The translations under genes and the position numbers were made by a program. Positions 36,169 to 51,100 of a stretch of DNA of 64,000 nucleotides are shown here, one piece after another (the first letter of the stretch is position 1; the number at the start of each line of letters is the position of its first letter). Under the pieces are notes generated by a model that searched no databases, was not told the origin of the DNA, and saw nothing but the letters and a program-made list of their open reading frames with translations. The stretch comes from Daphnia pulex. Taxonomy: Eukaryota > Arthropoda > Branchiopoda > Diplostraca > Daphniidae. The DNA is taken from assembly GCF_021134715.1 (NCBI RefSeq), contig NC_060020.1, positions 2,418,001-2,482,000 of the forward strand. Reading direction: 5' to 3'.

Positions 36169-39100
36169 TCAGTGGTGAAGAGCTGGAAGCCGATGGGCTC
36201 TAGACGGAAACAAGCAATGCTCCAGACTGTGGACGGCGCAAGGCGGCTGCATCGTGTGATAGGGAACACGATCTCCGTCGATGGTCTTGACGACGGCCAG
36301 GCCCTCGATGGTGCTGGGTCGGTGGTGGTGGCGCGGAAGGGGCGACGCCGATGGAGAGTTGGACAGACGCATGCTGGCCCTCCTGTGTCGGCGGATGCCG
36401 ATGGCGGTGGCCAACACCAACAAAAAGAGCGACACTCCGGCGGCAGCTCCGACTCCGACCGTGGCTTCGAGTCGTCGGCCGGAGCCGTTGCTGCTGCCGG
36501 ACGACGATGGAAGGCGATCGATGAGCGGAGCGGCGGGCAAAGGTCTGGCCTCGTCCGACTGGACAACTCCCGTCGCCTTGTGGGTGTCGATGGTCAAAGG
36601 AGCCGAGCGCATTTGAATGGCGTCCGAGGTGGCCGTCACCAAATCGACTTGGATGTGGTAGACGGTGTCGGGCCAGAGAGACAAAGTCACCGACGTGGCG
36701 TCAGTGTAGAGATGGCCCTTGAGTCCGCCGCCGTCCACCTCCCAAGTGACCAAGTAATCGCTGGCTTGCCCGTCCGAGGAGCGCTGGACTGGCCAGGCCA
36801 CTTCGGCGATGACCAAAACCTTTTGGTGGATGAGCGACACTTCCCTCAACTTCCACGGAGAGGCCGGCGACATGGAGACGATTTCAACTTGCTGGGCCAA
36901 TTTCTCTTCGGGCGATAGCTGGAACGGTTGCTGGGCAGTCGAGTCGGTGTCGACGACAACATCCGATGACGGAAGAAGCGGAGCAGCGATGGCGTTCTCA
37001 GTGCTGGAATCTTCGTGTTCCGGGCGGTAAAGGGCCACCAAACCGCGTCCGCCAACGGCCAGGACGCGGAGGTTGCCGGCCGCCGAGCTTGGAGTCTCAC
37101 CAGCTGGAAGGAAACAACGTTCTTCCGCAGTCTGTCGAAAGAGAAAAGAAGAAAATTCAATTAATTTGCTGTCGCATTTTTATTTTTGTTAGGGGAAATA
37201 GACAAAAGATGACATGAAAGAGAAAAGATGAAAGAGACATCAGTGGCGACATTGGAGGCGGCCGACGCTAGAGGCCAACACGCAGAGACACTTGAACACA
37301 CACACACATATTCAAAAAGACGACAGTGTCCATCTCCTAGTTGACTACTGAACTGCCCTTTTATTTAAATAAATTTTCAAATTTCGGTTCGTTACTTTTT
37401 CCCTGACTGACTGACCGACCGAACGCTTTAATTGAAACGTCTCTTAAAGCTGTCCGAGATGGGTCGGCGGCCTCTTTTGTTCTTCGCCCGGTTTTTATCT
37501 CGACAGAGATTCCAAGGGCTAAAGTCTCTCCACTCTAACCCAAAACAGGATCATCGTCCCACCAAGTGGAAATGATATGTTCGTAACAAATACACGATGA
37601 ACCGGTTTTCCAACTTGGCTTTCATCTTTTTGTGATTGGGTGATTGGTGGCCCCTCTTATGTCTGTGTGTGTGTATAACTGGTCTCAAACTATGGTGGAA
37701 ATAGATCCGGGTTTTCTCTCTTTCTATAGGTGAGAAACATCATGGAATAGATGAGAAAAAAAAAGGGCTGTAGGGATATGTAATACAGTCAAGAGGGGAG
37801 GAATCAGCCGTGCGTGTCGCTCACGCTAAATGAACCGGGGCCCTTGCGAGTCAAGTCGCTCGTCCCTGTCCATCACCCGTCCCTTGTATCTCTATCTCCC
37901 ATTCGTTGGGTTTTGGGGCTCTTATTTTTCTTCTTCTTTTGGCCGAGGATAATCGAGCGAGATGAGAAGGGGCCAGCTGTTCGTCTCCGCTCACGTGGAA
38001 AGACGACGAGGATGAGCGAGTCTGAGAGCGAGATTGTAGCCGATGCAAGAGAGAAAGAGAGAGAAAGACGAAAACTTGTTTGATATGCTTCATTCAACGT
38101 CTATAAGAGCAGCAGCAGCTTTGAAGCTCTTAGGTCTATGTATGTAGGTCTATATGCTCTGCCCGTCTATCTGTCGGACTCTTGTGTGTGTGTATCTCTC
38201 TTCAAATCCGACATCCATTTTCTTTGGTCGATGGACGGACGGACGGAATAAATAAAAGAAGAACCCGACCCCAACAACGAAACAGAAAAGGCCACAAGAC
38301 TTTCAAAGAGCGAGAAGGGAGAAAAGAGCATTGAGCCGCGGCTTTTTAAGTCTTCTAGATAACGTTTGATACAATGTTATCCGGCCCACCATATCATTGA
38401 AGTTATAAGCTGATGCGTTCACTGTCCCATTTAACTATTTCCCTCCGGTTGGGTATTATACATCCTCCGACAGTTTGCGCAATGAACAGGAAACAAAATC
38501 GTCCGACTACCAAATGAGGTCACTGCCAAATGCCTGGCTTCCCTATTGTCATTGAAATTGGGGTGGGCTAATAACTATTTAAATCTGCGGCGGGAATTTA
38601 TTTATTTTTTGGTCGTTTGACAGCCCAGACAGAGAGCGAGTGTCTGGCCATTTTCTGATACGAGACGGACGGAAATTCCGAAAAAGAAGAGACGGAATAC
38701 TTGACTCAATTGGTCTCGCTTCGTTTTCCCATTTTTCTTTCTCTCGTGACGGCGGCCGCTGCTCGGTCAATTAAGTTCGAATCAAATTCGATAAGATACG
38801 GGCCGAATCAGTTGGCCGCTCTCTCCAGAAAGAAAAAAATGAAGATATTTCTCTTTATTTTTAAGGGCTGTCATCTTTTTTCATCTTTGCCTGTCTATTT
38901 TTTTCTAGAATGGGGATGTTCCCAGCTGGAAAGAAAAAAAAGACGCTGGGCGACGTCTTTTCCAAGTTCTCCGAATTTAGAAGCTTGACGATCGCATTCC
39001 ACAGAACAGCAAGAACCAGCAGGAATCGATCTGTTTTTGGGCTGGGCTCCGAGCTTCGATGCCGGTAAATGGCCAACAGGTTTCCCTTTTTTTTTCTTCT

Positions 39101-42100
39101 TCTCCTTCTTGCCATAATAATATTAACTCCTCCCATCAGCTTATTTGAAGCTTTAAGTTGACACTGATGGGGCTCAATTGAATCGATGAAGAAGAAAAAA
39201 AAAAACACGGGCGGTTATCCGCCGTCTGCATTTCACATTGACGTATAAGACGGTCTCCTATTCACAATGGCCCAGACTTGTAGTAGTATCTCTTTTCATC
39301 GTTTGACGTGGAAATCTGGGGAGAGATTAGAGAGACCCCCCTTTGCCATTCTATAATGACTTCATACTATACATCTACTCGATACACATTATGCTATAAT
39401 ACAGGATAGATGCGGGATCGGCATAATAGCTGGCTTTCTTTATCGGCGACGTCATCGACAAAAGAGCAACAACACCGGAGCTGAGTGCTTTGTCGTGCTA
39501 TAAGCTCAAAGCTAAACTAACCCGGGCTGTCCTCTTAATGGATGCCTAGCAGCCGGATGAAAATCCCCCAAAAAAGAAACAAGAAAAAACCCCAGTTCAT
39601 TTGTTTGTTTCCAGCTTTTTGTGTGTGTGTGTGTGGCTCACATGTTGTAAATATCGAAAGAGCCAAGCACTGAAAGGTTCAAGCTCCGAGCTACTCAACA
39701 GCAAATCAATATTTTTATATCAAAATTGATGTGCACGAATTGAAGCCAAACGGGCGAGATGAAGACGTTTCCCGTTCTTATTTTCCCTTCCTTATATCCT
39801 CTAGTTTTCCAATAAAAAGTGAAGAGCACAGCTGGCTGAACTATTTCAGACTTGTGCGCCATCTAAAACGGAATGAAGCTAGAAAGAACCCAGGAAAAAA
39901 GGCAATCTCGCGACTTTATTTTTAAAAATAATAAAAATAAAAATCCCTTTCGAAAAGCTGAAAAGTGAGCGGGGCTTCTTCCATCGTGTCTCTTTTATGA
40001 ATTTCTTTCTTACTTTCCAAAATAAAAAAAAAAGTTTTTATTATTTTGACATTCCGCGTTGATGTCTGCGTAAATCTATTTCCACCTTATTCGACGTCTT
40101 ATTATATGCCGAAAGAGAAAATAAGACGATGCTAAAAACAAACTGTGCCGTCCTAATAAGTTTTTTGGTTTGACTCATCCGAAGCTTGTGTGTGTGTATA
40201 GACGGATCATCCATCTTTTTTGTTATTTCCAACGGAATCTTGGCTTTTCTACGTGTTCTAATAAGTCTAGAATAGAAGACTCTATACACAGAGCTGTATT
40301 TTTTTGTTCATTCGTTCTACATTAGTAGTCGTCGAAATTATCCAATTGGAAATGGACAGACCCTGTTACGCGTTTCGTTCGTTCGTGAGAAGAAGAAAGA
40401 GAGTCGATGTTGTTGTTGTTGGGGGTATATATCAGGTAGTAGTACCAAAACTGGCCGGGCCGGCGGCAATCTTTTTCTTTCTTCTTCTAGCTCTACACGG
40501 CCTTGGTTGATTCGCTTTTAATGAGAGCGCTTCCTTATCTCATTTTCCTATACGTACAAGCTGCTCAGCGATAATGAACCGATTCGTTATATATAGACCG
40601 GCGATGGGCGGGCGGTTAGGTGATCATTCACTGACTCTCTGACTGCTGATGCTGCTACACACACACACACCAAAAGGCCCAGCTCTCTTTCTCTCGGGAT
40701 CGGAGCGGCCAGCCAACAAGTGCGCAATGGGCGTGGGATGTCAAGAAGGAGAAACGAATAAGAGCAAAGGAGGGAGAACGAGAGCAGCAGCATCGAACTT
40801 TTGGTTCCCATGGATTTCTTTTTGTGTTCGAATGATGATGAAGAAAAAAGAAAAAAGAAGATGATTGCGTGCCGGGTGATTGGGAGACTATAGGCGATTC
40901 TTACCTGGATGATTTGACGCCAGCGTCCCGAGCTCTGCTTCTGAATGACAGCGTAGACGAGCCGCTCCTTCTCGCGTTTCGAGTTGGATGAGCGGTCGGA
41001 CGGGCGAGGCCAGGTGGCCAGGTTGCCCACAAGCTGAACGCTTGGCTCGGCAGAGGTCGGCATCACTGGATCCTTTTGAGGCAGATCCGCGTTCTGGAAG
41101 AATTGGCAAGCCTGAAGACAGCCAGGGAACTGTATCGAGATCAGACACAAAAACAACAAGAAGAAACGACAAATTAATATCAAAGAAGACAAGAAACTTT
41201 TTCTCTTTGATTCCAACAACGATCGTCTTGTCTATAAAACTTCTAAACATTGCTCCAGGCACCAGACCAAAAGAAGAAGAAGAAGAAAAAACTGTTTTTT
41301 GGGATAAATTTATATTCAAAATAGCAGCGGCTCTGCCCATATGGCCCACCCTGGTAAAAAAGAAGAAACTCACTGTTGTGTGTGAGTAAAGGATATGGAC
41401 TGTGTGAGGCTATAGACACACACACAAGTATACCAAACATGGACTCGCTGGTCGATGAGTCTTGCCTCGTCATTTCCATAGCCAGTCAAGAGAAAAAGGT
41501 CTGTAAACTCACGACGAGAAAAAGCTGGGCGCCCAGGATCGAATATAATATAGCCCCAACAAGTGATGATTTACGAGCCCAATTTACAATTCGGTATAAA
41601 AATAATAATCTCAAAAAGAAGAAGCTTACAGGATATGTGTAGCTTGCAACAAAACAATCTAACGCCTAGCCTATTCATCCCCCCCCCCCACACATACACA
41701 CACGTCACTCTCTTTCCCTGTCCAATTCATCTCCAACCAGCGGAGAGAAACAGCAGCAGCAGCCGAATGACGTCGATGTAAACGATGACTATGACGATAT
41801 GGCACATCTACAAGTCTATGACCTTCCCAGCCTCACAAATGTGTGGGATATATACACAAAAGTCTGGGTGTCCGGCCGTGCGTGATGGCCCCGCACAATT
41901 GCCGCACAAAAAACCACACAGAAACAAACAGACAGACAGTAGACGCTTAATGCCTTTTTGTTTTGTTCATTTGATTGAAAGAAAAGGAAAAAAAGTGACA
42001 GTGAATCACTGCGCTTTTCTTCCTTGCGGCTGATGCACCACGCAAAGTGAAATTTATGTGGGCTAGACGGGCGAGAGACCGCCGGCTGGAGGCTAAAATA

Positions 42101-45100
42101 TTGTGAAACGGGCCGCCACCAAACCTGCGACAACCCATAACCGCACCGATGATGTAATGACGTCTATTTCGTAAAAAAAAACTCTGCATTTTTATTAGAT
42201 TTTTATTTATTCTAATCTTTATTCCCCCCCTCCGTTCGTCCGTTCTGGGCTGCCCGGTTAAGTTCACAGCCAGCGCTGCTCCCCGCGGACATTGTGGACC
42301 GAAAACGGAGCCGCCAAAACTGCCGAAATGATCCTGAGAGAGTTGCCAGCGTCTCCCTATACACACACACACACAGTTTGGGCCACAACAAAACCCACTG
42401 GTGGCCAATTATGCAAACGAGTCCGACGCATTTAACTCGGCTCTTCAACGCCATTCTCAAGTGACTTCAAAAGTCACCGCCGCGCTTCTTTCTTTTTCTT
42501 TAAGGAGAAAAAACAGATTGTAAAAAATAAAAATATTTTTAAAAAGGGAAAGAAAAAAAGGTACACACAATCGCTCCGGTCCCATTTGGGAGATGAAAAA
42601 CAATAAGGTCGAATACAAGAAAAGATATAAGAGCAGGCGAAAGTTGATATTATTGTTTCGTTCTGGGTCTCTCTCTCTCTCGTCTTCCGTGAATTGTGGC
42701 CCTTTTATTTGCGCGGTCGTAAAAAGAAGACGAGGGACTAAAGAACAAGGCGACTTGTACAACTGCGTCTACACGAAGGAGAAGAATGAAAGAAATGGAA
42801 AACGGTGTTGGGAGAAGCCAGGCTCAACTCTTTTTTCTCTTCTTAGTCAATATAGTATAGAATAGAAGCGTTTAGCCAAAAGGGGAAACCCAAGAAAAAG
42901 AAATAATGTATTTAAAATATAATAAGACGAGAGCGCCACTATTATAGTATATATATAGCTGTGTCTAGTATCACGGCCATGTTATCACCGCGGTTTAGCT
43001 GTAATAGTAGGTGTATCGTCTCCAATTGCACTCGGGCCATGTTGGAAAATTAAGAAAAAAAAGGGGAGAATAATAAATAAAATTAAAAAACTTACGCAAA
43101 CGCTCGGTTGGCTACAGATGCGGGACCAGACGGTTGGGTTGTCTTGCAAGAGTCCACAATTTTCCCAGCACTAATAAAACACAACAAAAAAATTAAATAA
43201 ACAATGGATTATTATTAGAATGATAATTTGACTGGCATTCAAGCGGGAAATGAAAGATAACACGGCCAAATTATTCAAATGTGTTTTTGTTGTTATTTCC
43301 CTGATTGACGCCGAGGTCATCAGCTAAAAGGGCACACACCTTTTTTGTAGTTTGGTCGTCGTGTTGATTTCACGAACCCCGTAACCTTTTCCCGAACCGT
43401 GTCGCTATCAAATAAGCTTAACCGATTTTTTCCCGTTTATGGACGCCAGTTATTTAGTTCCCGGCCGTCACCTTTTCCATCTCTCTCCACGGTTATTGGC
43501 ACTCCATGACCAGCCGAGACCAGTTCAGGGCTTGTCGTTTTCTATCGACGACTTATCAAATCTCCCCTTTCAACTCTCGGATGCGTTGAGCTATCGATCG
43601 ATTGTGCCCCGTGACGTCAGAGATGAACTCGAACGGCGCCCCCCATTGTGTACACTTGTGCTGGGTTTTTTAACCCAGTTTTGCTGCAAAGACCAGAGAG
43701 TCTTTTGTTGTTTGGGTTTTTGGCCGAGACAAGATTCGATATTTAATGAACATTAGTCGAATTCTTAACTATTCGGAAGGGGGGTGCCTCCTGATGTACA
43801 CGGGAGCTATTGTTGTTGTTGTCCAGACGACAAGGATAAATCTACAAGGCAATTAACGCGAAAGAAAGTCGACCCGGACACATCCCCAACACTTGATGAA
43901 AACAAATGAGAAAAAGAAAAACACAAAGGGGGGAAGAATCTCTGTGTGATGTTAACACAAACGAGGTGGTGGTTCATCTACGGGATTTGTTGAAAAAGCA
44001 GCAGGTGTTGACCGAGCGGAGGGGAGTTCAAATCGGAATAGATAAATAAGAGTTGAAATAACAAGTTCAACGTCATCAGCCGAGTCTAGTGCTGCGTAAA
44101 ATGCGCGGGAGAAAGAGGTTGTGTTGAAGGGCAGGGTCGAAGCTGATGAGCTCTTTTCCCCCCCTCCATGTTGGACGTACATACACATTTTCTCCGAACT
44201 GTTTGTTCAACGTGTGCCTACTACTACGTACGTACGAGATGCGGAGTATAAGGGGAAGAAAAAAGGGACGATAGAGATGAGGACACACGGCACAATGCGT
44301 CATTACTTTGTATTGTCGTTTAGGGACGAGAGGAGAGAGAAGGATCGGAGATTATACAACATACAGACGCTATTGTGTTGCCATGCAGAGAACATGGAGA
44401 CTGGATTCGTTGCCTCCCGCTGCGCCAGACTTTTCTATTCCCGCTACCCTTTTTTGAATATTTCTCTCTTTCTAAATAACATTTTCTTTTTTATTATTAT
44501 TTTCGAGGGGGTATATACTACATTCACGTCCTTTTGACGTTGCCTTTTTTAAATCTACGACTCGTAAAGTTGCGACTATTTTTTCGGTCAAATATTATTC
44601 ATATAAAAGAATTGTCTACTTTTTCCAACTGCTGCTGTTTTTCATGATTCATTTTCTTAAGTCTTTTCTTTTCTTTTGACTTGTCTCATTTCCATCGACT
44701 CGGGGGCTCAAACATCGGCAGAAGCAGAACCCAAAGTTGGAAATAGAATTTTGTTCAAACGCTGCCGTGCTTGTTTTGGCGCCTTTTAAAAGAAAAATAG
44801 AAGCTTACCGTGAAGCAGTCGGGATCCTGTTGGCACAGCGTTTCGTGGCGATCGTTGCGGACAAACTGCAATAAAACGGAAGAGAAAAAAGAGAACAAGA
44901 TATGTAATTATGCGTGATGAAAAAAGAAAAAATCCCTTACACACAGACACACACACAACTGTTATGATGATTATCGTTTCCCATGACCAAGCGCTATTTT
45001 CTTCTTTGTACACATTTTCTTTTAGAGAGACATTTCTACTACTACCAGAGAGAGTTGCCTAGCTAGAATCATCATAAGAAGGGCTCCACACACACACACA

Positions 45101-48100
45101 CACACCAAAAGGGAGAAAATAAAAAGAATAACGGATGAAAAATGCATTTATTTTTGAATTTTTTTTTAAATAAGGACGTCCGTATACTAGACTGTGTGAT
45201 TCATCGAGGCATTGACGCCATCAGCCAAACGGTGGTGTATATAAGGGCCCAATTGGCCTCGTTCTAATACGCGAAAGTGGTTGCCGTTTGCAGCCGCACG
45301 AGATAATCTCGGTAGTCCTCGATATAGAAAGTCTCAGGTTGTTGTGGCTTAATTGTTGCCCAAGTTTAAAAAAAAAAGAACTACTCCCCTTATTAACACA
45401 CGAAAAGGAAAAGCCACCGAAACAACAGCAACAAAACAACACAAGCCAGAGCGATTTGTCGTCGGCAGGAGCTCTGCAAGTGAAAGCAGTTCTTTTAGCA
45501 GTTCACGGGCTTTTTTTGTTTTTAGGAGGGGCCATTTCGCTTTCATTACGTCAAGTTTTCGGGGCAAATGAAAACCCAGACTCTCTCTCTCTCTCCTAAT
45601 AACGAACGAATATTATACACGGTATTAGTTTTTTTGTGTTAAGGAAAGGCCAGTCAAATGAAACAAGATCCACCACCACCGCTGTTGGATAGCAGCTGTT
45701 GCCAGCGTCGTTTCTCACTCATGGCTTCTCTCTCTCTTTTCTTTGATAAACTGAAATTCTCTCGTATAAACCATCGGAAAAAAAGTGTTTCAAAGGCATG
45801 CGAAACCATCCGGTTTTCTGGAGCAGACAAGGAGGGGGGGGGGCGTAATGGCTCGTTATGGTGTAATATACCCCGAAACTATAGAAAACATACACTGTGT
45901 GTATTTGAAAAAGGGTGTACAAGATATGTGTGTCTAGTCCCGTTGTTGCGGGTCGTCTGGGGTCGAATTACCCGGGCCACACTCGCGCGCAGCCCGAAAA
46001 AAAGAAAATGGAAACTCTTTCGTCTGCGATTCGACTTGGCCCGTTGGAGGAACCCAACCCAAAAAAAAAAAGTTAAAAAACCAAGAGGTGTAATCGATCC
46101 GAATAGTTCGCCCCTTGGTAGAGAGAGACTGTGTGTAATAAAAGCTACAGCTACGTCTAGCGCGGGGCCGCGCCGCCACACATTCCGTGACGTGCAAATT
46201 GGGGTCGTCAAGGCAAATTAGAACCAGCAGACACAACAACAACAACAACAACAAGAGTTGAACGACGTCTACCAGTCCCTGTCTCGATGTGTGTGGCGCT
46301 CTCGTCAAATAATTGTGCGTGAGCATTTTCTTTTTACGAGCGATTGCACTGCTCGCGCGCGTTCCTCTCTCATCATTTTTAATATTTTTCGTTTCTCGGC
46401 TTAGCCACGGCCGTTTCTTGTTTCGTTTTTAGAAAAACTGGCCCGTGTTGCGGCCCATTGAACTCTTTTCCATTTATTTCTAACGTCGAATTAGCCGGGC
46501 GACGAGTGCGGTCATTTGGAACACACGTGACGAGGATTTCAACAAGACGCGCCAGCATCACCCCGCAACAATAAGAACCCCCTGCCCAACATACACACAG
46601 AGCTAGAGAGAAGCGATTTGAAAATAAAAATATACGAGCGTCTCCAATTCGGTAATGTTTGAGACTCAGCAGTGCGGCGCCATGTTTGGTACCGAACGAA
46701 AGCAATTCAAATGAAACAACAAGCCTCTTATTCTTCATTCCCAACCCCTAGATACTCATTTGATATTATTCTTTTATACCAGACGTAATTTTTATCTCGA
46801 TTTAATGACCGGCTCTCATTAAAGAAACCGGGCCGGGGGAAGATATTGAGACTGGCATAGAAAATTCGTCGGTTGGGTTATTATATACACACACACAGCC
46901 GAGCTCTCACCGGGTCCTTTTTTTTTTTATCAAGACTGCGGCAGTCTGGGCGTGCGACCGTGTGCAGAACAGAGAGCGAAAGATGCGTGATGATACTTGT
47001 TGCCGCTGTGCCAGCAGGCTTATTCCGTTTTAATGATCCATGCGCGATTGAATGGCTCTCTGCAGGAGCAGTAGCCAGCGAGTTAGCAGAAGAAGCTGCA
47101 GCAAGCGGCAATTTGAAACAAAAAGAAGAAAAAAGAACGCGGTCGGTCGTTTGGTCGCTCCGAATTATATAACATGTAACTATCATCCACAGCGCCCGCC
47201 AGTATATATATAGTGCCGTATATATACATTGTAACAGTGTAGATAGTAGCAATTAAATTAAAAATGGGGAAGAAGATAAGAGAGAGAAAGAAAAAAAGGT
47301 ATGAGAACTAATTCAACTTGCTGTTCGGATAATTAGACATTCGGAATTCTTTCTCTTTGTGAATCTTTTCTGATGATACCCTTTTCGTAACAACAAAAAA
47401 GAAAAATTCGGGTTTTTTTTGTGTTGTCTTCTTCTTTTTTTTTTAACGAGTTCTGATGTTTCAAACTGTGCAGGAGGGCCATGTATAAAAAACACAGTGG
47501 AAGCCCTGGGAAAAAATAATAAAGAGTCTGCTGGGCCTCTGAGAATTTGCTGCCTTCAACATTTGACGACTTTGACAAAAGAGTTTGGCACAAGTGAATT
47601 GAATCAGTGAGCCATATTGGCCTCCTCCCACACTATCGGAAAGAAATGCTATTGTTGGGACAGAACAGCTGAGACCCACACATTGAACGACCACACAGAG
47701 ACTCGATCCAAACGAAGGGGTATATACGCTTAGTCTATCTATGGGTGAGTCGTTTTAGGCTATACACTATCAGCAACTAAAAGATTTAATGAGTTGCAAC
47801 TGATGAGAACTCTCTCTCTCTCTCATGTTTGTTGGTTTTCTTATTCCGACTGGTTTCCTTCGTCCTTCAATGGTCCTTGTTAAAAAAAAAACTGATTCTC
47901 ATTTCCGCTAGTATATCCTTTGCCATCATCAGCCAAAACTGGCTGCGTCCTGTTTTCTTCCCTAGCCCTGAACTGACTGCCAATCGATGACACCACACAG
48001 AAAGGAATTTCAATTTTTCAAGTTGTGTTTCTTGATTAAAATCGTTTCATTTCATGTTTTTGTTTTTTCAATTCGTTGTTGCAGCACGCAATGTACGAGA

Positions 48101-51100
48101 GAGAGAGGAGGAGAGCGATAGCAGATGTTTTTTAATGATGCGTGACATAAGAAGTCAGCCAGGAGTCGGGACCAGCAGAGTATATGTAGTCCATCCTCTC
48201 TACAAGTCGAGAACAAAACACGATAGAAAAGAGCTACCAGCATTCTACAATATACGCCGAGCCGCACAGACACACACTTGTGGGTCATCATCATCGTTCA
48301 TTAGGGTCGTGTTGCTCAAAGGATATCGGGCCGACCCGAGTGAAATACAAAAATGATCTACCCCAGCACGCAACCGGTCCGGACTCTAGCCGTGGCGAAT
48401 AGGGCGGAGAAATGACCTCGATGGCCGTTTTTAAACACAAAAAATAAAAGAATTAAAGAAGAAGAAAACACTTATGGAAACAACAACAAAGTTAAAGAAA
48501 ATGAGAGGGAAAGGGAGGATATGTATAGGTGCCCCCCTTCATTCCCCCCGCGGGACAAGCCAACTAATTACAATTCGATCTAGAAGAAAAGGAGAAAAAA
48601 TAAAGAGTCAAACGTGAATGATGAAGGTGCACCAGCTGACTTTGAAAAATATATAGATACAGTAAGAGACTACTTTTTTTCGGCTGTGGGGATTGATTCA
48701 CAACAGCTGGTCGCCGATGTGTGCTGGACTGGCAATTATTATATTAGCGCTCTCTCGGTAGACCTGGGCAGTGTGTATGTATTTCTATACCTACTGTGTA
48801 TGATGTGCTCTACCTGTTGATCAAGAAAAAAATCTAGCCTCTATTCTTTGGAAAAAAAGAGGGAGGAGGAAAGGTTTTCAAATCTAATTTCATTTGAAAG
48901 AGGAGACGAGACTAATCAACAAGACACGCGCTCTCTACCTGTACGATCAGCCCTTCACAGAATAGAAATGAAAAAAGGATATCTAATTGTGCCATCGACC
49001 ATCTTTTTATTTTTCGTGGAATTATTGTCCTTTTTTCTTAAATGTGTCTGCTGCAGTTCTCTTTTCGAAAGAAAACCAGCGGGGGGGTTTATGTGTGTCT
49101 CTGGCCGAGTTGAAATCTCAACAGAGGCGACACACTACTCTCTCTACTCTCTAGTGTTTCGCTGTCTTGTGTTTCTTGTATCGCCACGATTATATTATAC
49201 CTGGACGGTCTGAGAGAGGGGGGAGCGAGGGGGGCATATCAATAACTTACGATATACTGTCGAGGGGGGTAATATTATAAGAGAGAGGCCTATAGGGAGA
49301 GACGTGGACAAGACAACTCGATAGCATCGCAGTGAAATCCATTCGACACGTCCAGCCTGGAAGAAATATTTCTCGTTTGAAAAAAAAATCTTCTCTCTTG
49401 TCTCATTATTTGCCACCACCAATCTCTGATGGGGGAAAAGCTGATTTTTCAAGAGAAACTTTCAATGTTTGACGTTTGGTCATCAGAGGTAATAAAGAAT
49501 ATAGACAAAATCACACACACGTTAGATATATAAGAGCCTGTTGGAGACTGGGATATGGTTGCTGCTGTTGTTTTTCCCCCTTTTACGGGAGTCTCGACTG
49601 TTATAAAACTTGACTGAGAGGATCTCACAGCTGGGCAGAGAGCGAAAAAGATCAAAGACGCAACCAAGACTGAGTAATCGGCCCCCAACGAATGACAGAT
49701 CGACCATCCTCTTTATGATGAAAAAGAAGAAGAAGATGATGATGAACCTTCCCCCCCCCTTCTTTCTTTTCCCCCCAACAACAACAACAACAACAACTAC
49801 TGTCGGGACTGCGTCGATTACACCCCAAAGGTATTCCTGGACCATCGTGTGTCCGAAACAATAATCAAAAGGGGGGAAATTAAAGGGGCGAAAATCCTAT
49901 ATACCGTGCCATATAGACACACACACACACACAACTTGGTTTAAGTGCACGATGTACACAGAGGAGTTGTGCTCATGCACGTGCTTCACTCTCCCTACTC
50001 GTCACGGAAGGAGCGCGTACACACACACACTGTACTTTACCCATCCATCCATCCATGTGGGGGGATGCTGATGACTTAAACATGAGCCACTGATATTGTG
50101 CCCGGCGATGATGATGATGGTGAATGGGCAAAGTCAAAAAGAGACAAGCTCGCGCACGAGCGGTTCAGCTAGGGTGTGAGAGAACGGGACCCCGTTGCGC
50201 GAATAGAACCCCGAAAATATAATAAAATGGGGGGAGGAAAAGTATATGCAACAACAAGAATCCCCCGGCCGAAAATGGACGAGTGTTATTACAGAGAGAG
50301 AATCAAGTAGCGTACAGATGAGCTCAGAGACGGGGGGAACAAACGAGAAACTGTCAATCCCTCCGCGTAAGAGAGAGGCAGAAAAGCACCGGATATGATG
50401 GATGGACTTGGTTATTTTAGTTTTACCTTTTCTTATTTTTTCGTTTAAGGTGCAAAAATGAGGCAAGAAGTACAACGTGCAGGCGGGGGTTAGTTTCCAG
50501 GTATTGAGGAAGAAGATGATTCTTTTTTTGATTTCACCCCTCTTCCTAGTCGGGGATCAACGCGGGAAATATATGAATCGCTAAAAAAGGTTCACCCCAT
50601 CCATCCATGTGCCACAGACCGTGGCCGACCATCTTATCGGCTACTGTACAAAACTTTTTTTTTCATGACATTTGTACAACATGTGCGTATCTATATGCAA
50701 ACGGTTCTTCTTCTTCCCCCCTTGGTTTCCTCCAACATTTTCTCATCGTTTAGAAAAAAATCCCCAGCCAACACACATTCAATAGGAAGAAAAGCGAAAA
50801 ACCCCATTAAGAAACTCTTAACTGCTGCTACTTTTTTTCCCTTCCTTCCAGGACGAAGCACACCGACAATCGCACAGCGGTGTACACATACGGATGACTG
50901 GATGGTGTATAAGGGACTCATCTACCTGAGCATTTTTCATTTCTTCTCCAACGATATAGAGAAAGACCCATGAAAAATTCAACACGAATCTCTACAGTGA
51001 GGGGGTTTTTCAATTCAAAAGAAAGCCTCACACATTTCGGATAACGTTCATCAATTTTCTTGTACTATCCGACTAACGCGGGTACAGTCCACCTGATGTG

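Noticed and set aside
36157..36918. Plus-strand open frame of 253 codons
   Set aside because: It lies antisense to the last exon of the membrane-protein gene, whose frame has FN3 and transmembrane features; the plus frame is a GC-rich shadow without domain signatures.
45658..46221. Plus-strand open frame of 187 codons
   Set aside because: Low-complexity, basic composition with lysine and serine runs, no splice context or recognisable motif, inside intron 1 of the opposite-strand gene.
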